64,000 nucleotides of DNA from Thuidium tamariscinum (lineage: Eukaryota; Streptophyta; Bryopsida; Hypnales; Thuidiaceae), in contig OX344750.2 of the NCBI GenBank assembly GCA_947034885.2, positions 8,166,501 through 8,230,500 of the forward strand, written 5' to 3'. Position numbers and translations under genes: made by a program. A model generated the notes under the pieces. It worked only from the letters and a program-made list of their open reading frames with translations, did no database searches and was not told the origin of the DNA. Shown piece after piece: positions 45,283 to 53,689 of the stretch (within the stretch, counting starts at the first letter, position 1; each line of letters begins with the position of its first letter).

Positions 45283-45715
45283 CCAGTCGATACCCTGCGT
45301 TCCCTGTTCCCCTCTGAACGGCGCGACGTTCCCCGGCCGTTACGCTAGTTTCCGTAGGTCGACGGCGTAGACCTGTAGGTGCCGACCATCCGGAACTGGC
45401 TCGGATCCGTCCCTAAGTAGACCGGATCCGTCTTTGACAATATCGGATCCGTCCTTAGCAAGTTCCATCTTCCGAAAAGTTCCGTTCCGGATACTGAGGA
45501 ATCCGGATTCGGAAACTTATACCCATAATCCGGAAATTCTCTTTGGTCAATCCGGTTCAGACGGATCCAAAGGGAAAAAGACTTTAATTGTCTTCTTCTT
45601 TCCATATCTAACCCTAAAATTTTGAAAAATTGAGCTACTCTATATACTATCTTCCTATTTTCACTTACATGATATTTCCGGACTGCGACAAGACGAGTAT
45701 GGGACCGAACGTTAG

Positions 45716-46111
45716 CAGCTGCGGGTCGAAGTTGTGAACGGGTACTGCACAAATGTGTTTGACGACATTCGGGGAAGGTTGAAGAGGTTGCGGTCTGATT
45801 TGGACAACCTAGTGGAATCTTCACGAGCACGATCCGAAGTTGCGAAATCAGAGAAGCTAAAGCGTCGCAGGTTTGGCCCTGCCTTGGACATGAATATGTC
45901 AAAGAGATAGGTTCAAATGAAGACATTGTCGTCTGATGTAGAGAGCCCTACGTTTCACATTTGCCAGTTTACTAGAATAGTAGAAGAAGGTACAGGACGT
46001 AGTTCGCCGCTTGATCGTCCGCTACTTCAGCGACGTGGTAGATTAGGGAAAATGTATATGATAGCAGTTCAAAACAGAATGGAACACCTGCGTGTTTTCT
46101 TCATTCAGTAA
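45716..46111 (+). pseudogene. Candidate exon with one in-frame TAG, unknown protein
   Basis: After an acceptor-like 'gaacgttag|', a frame is open for 64 codons with a charged, coiled-coil-like Arg-Leu-Lys-Arg-Leu-Arg-Ser-Asp-Leu-Asp stretch and a Lys-Leu-Lys-Arg-Arg-Arg cluster. It meets TAG at 45,908-45,910. It continues in the same frame for 66 more codons (Met-Lys-Thr-Leu-Ser-Ser-Asp-Val-Glu onwards) to TAA at 46,109. Either the gene ends at 45,910 or the TAG is a disabling mutation. No family recognised. Confidence 0.4.
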
Positions 46112-46792
46112 TGGTCAGATTGAAATTGTCAAATGAGTGTGTGCTTGGTTTTTTTGTGTAGTTTCCTTTTTTAGAACGCGCTGTGCAATGCAATTCAGAT
46201 TTGTTGCCGTTGACCGCTGAGGACAATCATTCCTGAATTTGAGTATGCAACATGTAATACTATAACGGCATCCCCTACCTGTGGAACTTCGAGGGGACTT
46301 AGTGAGGGCGTTTAAATTTGGAGAAGCGAATGCACATATCCATCCTTTGCACAAAGAATGCTGAATGTCAGAGCTTTTTGTAGTGAACGCAGATGGCCGG
46401 GTTTTTTTTTGGTTTACCATTATTTCAAGCATTTGATGTCACATGCGAAGTTGTCGTGTAATGCTGGTCCCCTCTTTCAAGTCAGTTTCAGCCGAAGCCT
46501 TTTCCAATGAATGAATGGGGCCATGTTCTAGTGAATTCCTGTCTTCTGAATATAGTAATCATAATGTGACGTGTGCTTCATGGAAATGGGAAGATCGTAA
46601 AGGGAATCAGAGTTGAAGAATGTGGAGGTAGTCGTTGTCTGAGATCAGTAAAGAATTAGTGGGCAATGACTTGTGAGTTTGTAACTGCGTAATATTCATC
46701 CATGTTTCGGACATGTTGCTCACGGAAGCACACGCTTTTCTTAGGCCCTGGCAAGTTTGTGCGAACTCTTATGTAAGCTATTGCATGTGTAG
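46112..46792. other. Intron-like spacer, no exon identified
   Basis: Composition is intermediate and no frame is convincingly coding. The minus-strand frame 46,115-46,432 has no motif. Confidence 0.35.
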
Positions 46793-47324
46793 TTCGAAGG
46801 TGTTGGCGTTGCTGAGCGAATCAAGTGGAGAGGCAAGTGGATTGGTCATGTCGACTAAGCCTGTTCTAGTACCAATGGAATTAGAAGACAGAGGGCTAGA
46901 AGATGGACTTCTAAACGCAAGAGCATTGAAGGACGACAGTATGAAGTGTCGTTCACTAATTTGATGCATCACTTGCAGCTCGCTAATGAATTACAGAATG
47001 CCAGGTGAAAGTGGCACTGCAATTGAATTCATGAGGGAAGGAAAAGGTGAGTGCCAGGGAAGTCAACATGTCAATTTCCTTACGTGAAGCGGTGGCAAGT
47101 GACACTGAATTTGGACTGACATAATTCCTTTATTTGGCGTTCTTTACAGACGTGAATACCGGAGTGGACGTCCTCTAGCTTTGCAGGCGTTTTCTAATTC
47201 GAGAAGAAGAAGTTCTAATGAAAGGAAGTTGAGGATGTTTGTGCATGGCCAAAACATGGAGCGATTTTCTTTATGTCGGCTGTCGAGGAATGGCATGTGG
47301 CGGAATTTGCTGAGAGTTGGTTAG
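46793..47324 (+). pseudogene. Candidate exons near the gene's 3' end
   Basis: 46,793-46,939 lies between 'catgtgtag|' and '|gtatga' and reads Val-Leu-Ala-Leu-Leu-Ser-Glu-Ser-Ser-Gly, then an acidic Leu-Glu-Asp-Arg-Gly-Leu-Glu-Asp. 46,980-47,005 is a 26-bp piece between 'cacttgcag|' and '|gtgaaa'. 47,150-47,324 follows 'gttctttacag|' and is open for 58 codons (Arg-Glu-Tyr-Arg-Ser-Gly-Arg-Pro, Ser-Arg-Arg-Arg-Ser-Ser) to TAG at 47,322. The first intron would be only 40 bp. No family recognised. It may be the continuation of the gene at 35-41.6 kb, with element copy 2 lying in an intron. Confidence 0.4.
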
Positions 47325-48229
47325 CTGTCAACGCCGCCGGATGTGGGGATTCCAGCGGCATTGAATGTTACTTGTCCGATTCCAAGAACGGCAGTTCTTG
47401 TTTTTGCTGCAAAGGAATAAAACTTGGCCTCAACTGAAGTGGGGACTGATGACATAGACCACCCAGGGTCATCGTCCCCGAAAATAATGGCAACTCCATG
47501 AACGAAGGCGAGGTCCGTGCACAGTACTATGCATGCGTTCTCCATGGATGCAGGGATGAAGAAGAAAGTTTCTGATGCGAGGATGGTGTATCATTGTTAG
47601 CTTTTGGCAATTTCGCACTATCATTGCACAATTTTTTGCTTGTTTTCTTGCGTAAACAAAACTGAGCCAAAGTTGGTAGCATTTTATCTGGAAGGAGGAA
47701 TGGACTTGCATGGAGAGGCAGTGAAGTGAGTGAACCTTGGCGATGACGAGATCGTGAAGAACACTCAGTTCTCGATGGATGATTGCAATGGTTTAGATGT
47801 TTCCAAAATCACTGAGGTGAGGAATCGAAGACTTAATTGCATGTCGTGTATCTAAGGGCAATTTCGTTAAAATGGCGATATTCCAGTACAGTGGCATTCC
47901 ATTTCATTATACACTACAAGAGAAAGGAGTGTTTTAAGTGAGATTTAAAGTCAAAAAATGCATATTGAAAGGTCATGTACTTTAAGTAAAATTTGCTTAA
48001 AATCATGTGTCTAGGACTTACCTTAAAATACCTTGCTAAAAGGTCAATTTAATGAATTTGCATGTCTTTTCAGCATTCTTAAAAGACAACATTCACTACA
48101 AAATTGAACTCTCTAAGAGACATTTCGCTTTACAAAAATTTGTACATTTAAGAGAGCCAAATGAACAAAGAATTTTATTTCTGAAAAGAAGTTTGAATCT
48201 ACATATGATAAAGTATAAATCTAAGAAAA
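47325..48229. other. No gene recognised
   Basis: Short frames on both strands, none with a motif. Composition becomes AT-rich after 47,880. Confidence 0.35.
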
Positions 48230-48436
48230 AAGTTCAAATCTCTAAAAAAATCTAAATAGACCAAAAAAATTCTAAATCTATAAAAGAAGTAAAAATCTAT
48301 AAGAAACTCAAAATGTATAAAAGAACCCAAAATCTATGAAAGAAGTCTAAATCTATGAAATAAATCTAAACCTGTAAAAGAAGTTTAAATCTATGAAAGC
48401 AATCTAAATCTATGAAAAATTCTAAATGTATAAAAA
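48230..48436. repeat. ~21-bp minisatellite (AAATCTATGAAAGAAGTCT)
   Basis: About nine degenerate units, each containing 'aaatctat(g/a)aaa' at roughly 20-23-bp spacing. Confidence 0.75.
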
Positions 48437-48565
48437 AACATGGAAGCTTGAATTCTTGAACTACCATGTGACTTATCACTGCTTCCACTCCAACTAAAAC
48501 ATCAACTCCCTACATAAAGAACAAGAGAAATATCTTCAGGCTCGCTCCAACTTGCATGTTCACAA

Positions 48566-48790
48566 TCAGTTTAATGACATTTCCAAACAGCATCTGTTTA
48601 CTAGCTTGACCTGGCCTTGCCGATAGTCCACCAGATCATCAATAAGGTCATTAGGAAACCTCGCCACCACAGCAGTTTCCTCACAAGGAGCTTGCTTCAG
48701 GTACTGAACATGCAACTTGCGAGGCAGGTTGAGACGATTCCATAGTTGGCTGCATGTGCTCGGAAAGCTCCAGGGATACACAAGAGGCAC
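48566..48790 (-). pseudogene. Possible minus-strand gene fragment, unknown
   Basis: A 74-codon frame (TTG start) reads protein-like: Pro-Arg-Lys-Leu-His-Val-Gln-Tyr-Leu, then Phe-Pro-Asn-Asp-Leu-Ile-Asp-Asp-Leu-Val-Asp-Tyr. Its upstream part is within the direct repeat 48,684-48,872/50,687-50,875, and the second repeat copy does not preserve the downstream part. No family recognised. Confidence 0.3.
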
Positions 48791-48872
48791 ACATTATTAA
48801 AAAGTAATTAACATAGTTATTAATTTGTCTCAGTCCTCAAAGAATTTTAACGACTTGGTTGTATGCGACAAA
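48684..48872. repeat. ~190-bp direct repeat, copy 1
   Basis: Shares 'caaggagcttgcttcaggt', 'catgcaacttgcgaggca', 'catagttggctgca' and 'gaggcacacattattaaaaa' with 50,687-50,875 in the same order and orientation. The starts are 2,003 bp apart. Confidence 0.75.
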
Positions 48873-50686
48873 TCCTGGGACTAGCCAATCAATTTATATA
48901 TTCCAAGATGCATATAACCCAACAAATGATAGGGAGGCAAGCCTAAAACCACGTACCTCTGATCGTAAACATACACTGACCTTCAATCAGAGCCGACTTA
49001 AATATGCAACAACAACAGGTACAGTAACTTGTAGACACATATGACATAAATTTATCCACAACACTAAACCCTCATGTACAATGCGACTGGATATATTAGA
49101 GGCGTCTACATAGCTACCATGCATTGCAAGGAAGCTACCATTGCCAGAAACATTTGAGCCGCTTTCTAGCAACCTACACACAACGATGGAGCACGTGCAA
49201 CCGAACACAAAAACAATTCAAGGTGATAGTACCTTTTATTATTATTACAGTCTTTTTCCTCACATGATACACTTCATGTACTCCCTGCCAGGTTTGTCCA
49301 ATGCCGGGGATTGATTATGTGCTCAATCAATCAACTGCCCAACCTAAGGGGACTTTCATTGTTCCAAAATTGCACCCACCCCACAGGCATCACTACACAC
49401 GCACATTCTTAGGAGCTTCACAAAACTGCTGATGTAAAACCAATCTTTGACAATACTTTGCACTACTGGAAATTCCAAACATCAATAGACACTATTCCAT
49501 TGTACAACTATGAAATTTCACAGCTTCACTATCAATTTAGAGAACGAAATTCTATATTCAATCTGTGAAATTTCTTAATTGCATTACCAAATTGGGTCTA
49601 TGAACTTTTTGGATTTCTACTATTGTACAATCTAAGAACATGCATGGAACATAAAATCAAAGAATGTATGAGGGTCAGAGGCATCACCTTTAATGAATCG
49701 CTTGCATCGAACATTGTTGTTTGGATTCAATATCACTAAATTGCATTTGCAATAGTAAAAATCGGTCCATCTATAGCTTGAAAGAAAACTGCAATCTGAA
49801 ATTGTGATTGATTAGCTAGATTCCATTCATTCCAACGACAATTATTGAAAAACTCTAGATAATTATTGCAGTCTATGAAACTGAAATAGCCAACATATTA
49901 AAAAAAATTATTTAACCAGAATTAGCTAGTAGCCTCATCTAATTTTTTGTGACAACCTGAGCAAAACTGCAAAACAAGAAAAATGCCAAGATAGACTGGC
50001 TCGCACCTTCTGCTTAGTAAGCTGTAGATTGAGATCACTCAAGCTTTCTAGGTCACACCTTCAATTTCCAACTGCTGAGACTTGAGACTTATCTCTGCTC
50101 CATGAACACAACCAAGAACCAGTTCTCTCATCCTGCATTCATTCCCTAAAACAAGACAATTTCGTGGAGGAAACCGAACCATTAATGAGCTACTAACACC
50201 CAAGAAGACATTAATTAGCACATTAACTAGCTATGAATTGAAGTTGAGAAAGTATTCTACTGTAACATCACAACTTATCTCGGTGTGATCGACCAATGTA
50301 ACTCTTGTTCCATCTCTAATATTACTCTGAAGTGGTACACTATAACAATTAATCCCAGAATGTGAAGACATTCATTTTCAGCAACTAGAAAATTCAAAAG
50401 GAACGTACCTGCCGATCCATGTACATGAAACCACATCCTTCACTTTTGGTTTTGGGGTCTTGCCATAGTGCACGGGCATATGTACTTGTAGTCCATAGCC
50501 ATCTCCTTCGATCTGTTTCAGAGTTCACAACAGGAGCACAAGTAGGATTGATATATCGAGCTCCATCTATCGTCTTTTACATTGAGAAATTAACTGGTGT
50601 GTACTTCCAATCAAGTCTTGCAAGAGTCAATTGTTCGTTCCATCTAGATGAGAGGCTCACAGAAGATTACCGAGTTTGCTCACAAT
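48873..50686. other. No gene recognised between the direct repeats
   Basis: Balanced to AT-rich DNA. Frames at 48,987-49,208 (minus) and 50,419-50,748 (plus) are open but without motifs. Confidence 0.35.
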
Positions 50687-50875
50687 CAAGGAGCTTGCTT
50701 CAGGTGGCAAACATGCAACTTGCGAGGCACGTTGGAACGACTCCATAGTTGGCTGCACGTGCCCAGAAAGCTGCAAGGATACATAAGAGGCACACATTAT
50801 TAAAAAGTAATTAATATAGTTGTTAATTCGTCTCAGTACTCAGAGAATTTTAACGACCTAGTTGTGTGCGCATTA
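50687..50875. repeat. ~190-bp direct repeat, copy 2
   Basis: The partner of 48,684-48,872. The pair brackets 1.8 kb and lies next to the captured gene fragments, so it could mark LTR-like or segmental-duplication ends. Confidence 0.75.
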
Positions 50876-51233
50876 GTGTAAGTAATGCATACATTTTCAA
50901 TGCTTGGTACTAATAATTCAGCTACTATATGTCCAAAATCAAGCAAGTTCACCTTCTCTTGTTGTCGACTGTACTTCTCCTGCTCCTACTGCAGAGCAAC
51001 TTTTGCCTACAACACCACATGAGAGTCCGAGTTACAAGCAAAAAATTTAGTCAAGTTCACAAGATATGATCAACAAAACCTCGAAGTTGCGCTGCTAAAT
51101 CATTCGGGAATCATTCCACTCCAACATTAGGTAAGCTCTGACATGATTGTTAAAGCCTTGCTTAGCATTGACGTAAATTGAAGTACACTCACATACCTAC
51201 CTTGATTTCCATTTCACATTCCAGCTCCTCTAG

Positions 51234-51477
51234 GTACCTGTGTTGTTACATTGCTGCACCAGGTCTCCTAACAGCGCGACCGAACTCGAAGGCCGTGACC
51301 TGCGACGGGAGGATCGTTCCCGCAGCCGAAGCTTTACGAATGATCGGACGAGAGAAGCCGTTCGAGCTTCAGCCCAAGGAAGGCCTGGCTATAGTGAACG
51401 GGACTGCAGTCGGGTCGGCCTTAGCCTCCACTGCGTGCTTCGACGCCAACATCCTGGCGGTCCTGGCAGAAGTTGCT
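51234..51477 (+). pseudogene. PAL: Phenylalanine ammonia-lyase (PAL) fragment
   Basis: The frame reads Tyr-Ile-Ala, two extra residues, then [11 protein letters not shown], followed by Glu-Leu-Gln-Pro-Lys-Glu-Gly-Leu-Ala and Val-Asn-Gly-Thr-Ala-Val-Gly-Ser-Ala. It ends [12 protein letters not shown]. This is the PAL segment directly after the Ala-Ser-Gly MIO triad (Ser-Tyr-Ile-Ala-Gly-Leu-Leu-Thr-Gly-Arg-Pro-Asn-Ser in plants). PAL deaminates phenylalanine to cinnamate at the head of the phenylpropanoid pathway. Only about 80 of ~700 residues are present. Just upstream, 'gtacctgtgttgttac' matches the codons for Val-Pro-Leu-Ser-Tyr with one extra base, a frameshift. The frame stops at TGA 51,478 and nothing after it is PAL-like. 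It is a dead fragment, without the MIO triad, beside two other gene pieces on the other strand. Confidence 0.85.
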
Positions 51478-51707
51478 TGAGGTCCTCTTCAATACATTTG
51501 TTCTTCTCCTCTTCAATCTTCCCTTTCCACCCCTCAAGAAAACTGAGGCATGATCGGCAAGAACTGAACCTTTGCTAAAGTAATGTCAGTTGGAAATTCA
51601 ATACACTTGACCTAAAATTCTTAATGCAACAAGAAACAGACCAAATGCAGGAATGAAAGTCGAGTATCAACACTGGAGGAGATTTAAAGTTATATAGTAC
51701 AAGTATG

Positions 51708-51815
51708 GTCCCTCGGACGATGGAGTTGTTGATCACCACCACGCGTTTACCCTTGAAGACGTGAGCCACCGGTGCTGTCTTGGCCAAAATTCGTCCATAG
51801 GCAAAACATCTGCCA
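51708..51815 (-). pseudogene. purF: Amidophosphoribosyltransferase (purF-type) fragment
   Basis: On the minus strand the frame reads [15 protein letters not shown]. This is the PRPP-binding loop of amidophosphoribosyltransferase (Val-Asp-Asp-Ser-Ile-Val-Arg-Gly-Thr in live enzymes), the first committed step of purine synthesis. The two Asp residues that contact PRPP are both Asn here, so the piece could not function. Immediately before it, [10 protein letters not shown] resembles an upstream segment of the same enzyme (Phe-Gly-Glu-Ile-Leu-Ala...Pro-Val), which suggests an internal deletion. It is joined directly, same strand, to the end of the 14-3-3 fragment. Confidence 0.7.
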
Positions 51816-51818
51816 CAC

Positions 51819-52207
51819 TCCACCAAATATCTCTGGTAGTTGCCTTCGTCTTGAAGTAGAAAACCTTCAACTCCCCAGTGCTCGAAAAAGGGATGAGGTG
51901 CGAGTGCAAAAACTTCGAGATGTTGCAAATGGTGCTCAACTCCGCCTCCACCTTCGCACAGTATTCCTTGATGGCGGACACATGCTCCTTACTGCCCTTG
52001 CTCTCCTCCTACTCGGTGGAGGAGATGATCCGCTACGAAGCTCTCAACGTGCCAATCACATTCTTAGATGTCACCAATAACAGGTTGCGTTCCTCCATGT
52101 CGACGGTCTTGGTCACCTTCTCCATGGCCTCCACCATCTTGTCGTCCGCTCTGCTTGCTTGGTAAGCTTGGCCATGTAGACATTCTCCTCCCGCACCTTG
52201 GACGTCA
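51819..52207 (-). pseudogene. 14-3-3 protein pseudogene (N-terminal half)
   Basis: From ATG at 52,207 the minus strand encodes recognisable 14-3-3 landmarks in order. They are Arg-Glu-Glu-Asn-Val-Tyr-Met-Ala-Lys-Leu; then, after a frameshift, Met-Glu-Lys-Val-Thr-Lys-Thr-Val-Asp; Glu-Glu-Arg-Asn-Leu-Leu; Lys-Asn-Val-Ile-Gly; Arg-Ile-Ile-Ser-Ser; [11 protein letters not shown]; His-Leu-Ile-Pro; Lys-Val-Phe-Tyr; and, after another frameshift, Tyr-Gln-Arg-Tyr-Leu-Val-Glu. 14-3-3 proteins are phosphoserine-binding adaptors of about 250 residues; only about the first 135 are here. The conserved Trp of Ala-Ser-Trp-Arg-Ile-Ile and the Gln of Glu-Gln-Lys-Glu are TAG stops, and a few residues after Thr-Val-Asp are missing. 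No intron is visible, so a processed copy is possible. Confidence 0.9.
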
Positions 52208-52451
52208 TTGAAATTAGAGCGTTGTATTGAAATGAGCAAGAGAGGGAGTAGTGGAGAGAAGCAAAGGATAAGGAATTAGCAGCAGAGTGAAGAGAACCGC
52301 ACAACCAAAATCCATACATTGCCGTGACTGATCAGCATTCCGCTTGTTAATTTACTTATTTCGACTTTTCAGTAAGACCTTCCAGTAGAATAAAGCACTT
52401 TTAAGTAATTTCTTACTAATATCTCTTCTTTAAAATACCCACATCTCTTGT

Positions 52452-52550
52452 AGTGATAGTGGCACGGCATTCGATTAGAATGGCAGGGCATTCAATTATA
52501 ATGGCGCGACATTCCCTACGAACGGGACGGTATTCCATTAAAATGGCGTT
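52452..52550. repeat. ~24-bp minisatellite
   Basis: Four units of the type 'atggcrsggcattcrattara'. The plus-strand frame through it reads repeated Arg-His-Ser-Ile, a by-product. Confidence 0.7.
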
Positions 52551-53390
52551 CTTGGGTGCACTTGAGGTGGGTCCATGGAGGAGTGCGTCGTTTTCCGAGG
52601 GGTCGAACACGAGGAGGGAAACCAAAGTAGTTGTGAAGTCACAATGCATTTGGGGAGGGGAGGGAAGAAGGGACCTGATTGTATGGGACGGTGCAGAGAG
52701 TGGTTTTCAAGGCGACCTTGCATCCCACGGGAGTCCACCGTCTCGAAGTCAACATACAAAGCAACGATGGTGGAGACGTTGATTTGAGCTTCCCCTTTTT
52801 GAAGCTTCTCCATAAAAGTTTGTGCTTGGCCAACTACGAATCAAAGTAGTTTAGACTTCAAAGTTGTCGAAACAGTACGGCACTGGGAATTTGACCAAAG
52901 CTACACTGGTTGGTCAAAAGTGTGCATGGCCAGAGAATGGAGGTTGAAAAATCCGAGTTCAAAGATATGAATGTAGCTACCTTGGAATTCCTTTCTTTCA
53001 GAAGAGTGAGGAATTTGGAAAACGAAGCCTCCCATGTATTGCCCTCTGTCGTCAAAACATTTCTGTACATGATGTGATGCATGATTTTATAGATGTGGAA
53101 AACAATAGGGTAGTGAAGGCACACCCCAATTATTTCTTCATCATCAATTATGCCAACTTCTCAATACAAATAGTGATTACGCCCATTTTCTTGTACTACA
53201 TACCTTCAAAGGACCGTGGACATTCGCCACGATCTTTGCCTTCTTCATCCTAAGAGTGTTTCTTAGTCTGTAGTCCCCTTCGTCATTGGAGAAATCTGAG
53301 AGGTCCATGTCTTTGCTGTCTTTGTTTTTTGTTGTCAGATTGAGATGGCACAATATCCATGTCCAGCTTCCTTTGCGATGTTCCAAACAG
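52538..53390 (-). pseudogene. Minus-strand gene-like fragments, unknown
   Basis: Three frames read protein-like. 53,177-53,386 contains Met-Asp-Leu-Ser-Asp-Phe-Ser-Asn-Asp-Glu-Gly-Asp-Tyr. 52,858-53,124 contains Phe-Ser-Lys-Phe-Leu-Thr-Leu-Leu-Lys-Glu-Arg-Asn. 52,538-52,813 contains Val-Ala-Leu-Tyr-Val-Asp-Phe-Glu-Thr-Val-Asp-Ser. They are consecutive on one strand with no joining frame, as in a decayed or intron-containing fragment. I recognise no family. Confidence 0.3.
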
Positions 53391-53689
53391 GATATGCCGA
53401 AGATTATGGGGTACTAATTTCCCTGGAATAGTAGGGAAGGTACCACTGTGAGTGAGGTAGTCCTCGTTGCAACACCTGTCTACTGCAAACTTCGATTGAA
53501 GATTAGAAATGTTAGGTTGGTGTTGCAATTAAAAGAGGGTTGCTTTGTACAACATGGATTTCAACGAACCACGCCTTTGCTAGAATGTGGAGAGCAAATA
53601 CCCCCATCCAATAATTTTTGCTTCATTGTAAATAATGAAATATGAAGGAAGACTTAGAAGTGCAAAAAAGGAAGTCAGACCTTTGAATT

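Larger units (their letters stand above)
41940..45660 (-). mobile_element. Repeat element copy 2, inverted relative to copy 1
   Basis: It has the same plan as copy 1 read on the minus strand: CCGGATCC-type words at 45,390-45,560 and 42,060-42,190, a TATA box, one large ORF and a ~1-kb 3' non-coding part. Protein similarity between the copies is clear only in the conserved blocks, so this is a distant relative and not a recent duplicate. Boundaries are approximate and no terminal repeats were confirmed. Confidence 0.5.

Noticed and set aside
36650-45660. Interpretation of the two ORF-bearing elements as one LTR retrotransposon with LTRs at the outside
   Set aside because: The ORFs are divergent in sequence and face each other, each has its own TATA box, the outer flanks are not direct repeats, and there is no reverse transcriptase.
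37267-45910. Reassigned TAG codon or general stop suppression
   Set aside because: The affected sequences are repeats and pseudogene-like, the 14-3-3 fragment also carries frameshifts, and TAG appears to act as the normal terminator elsewhere. Simple decay explains the data.
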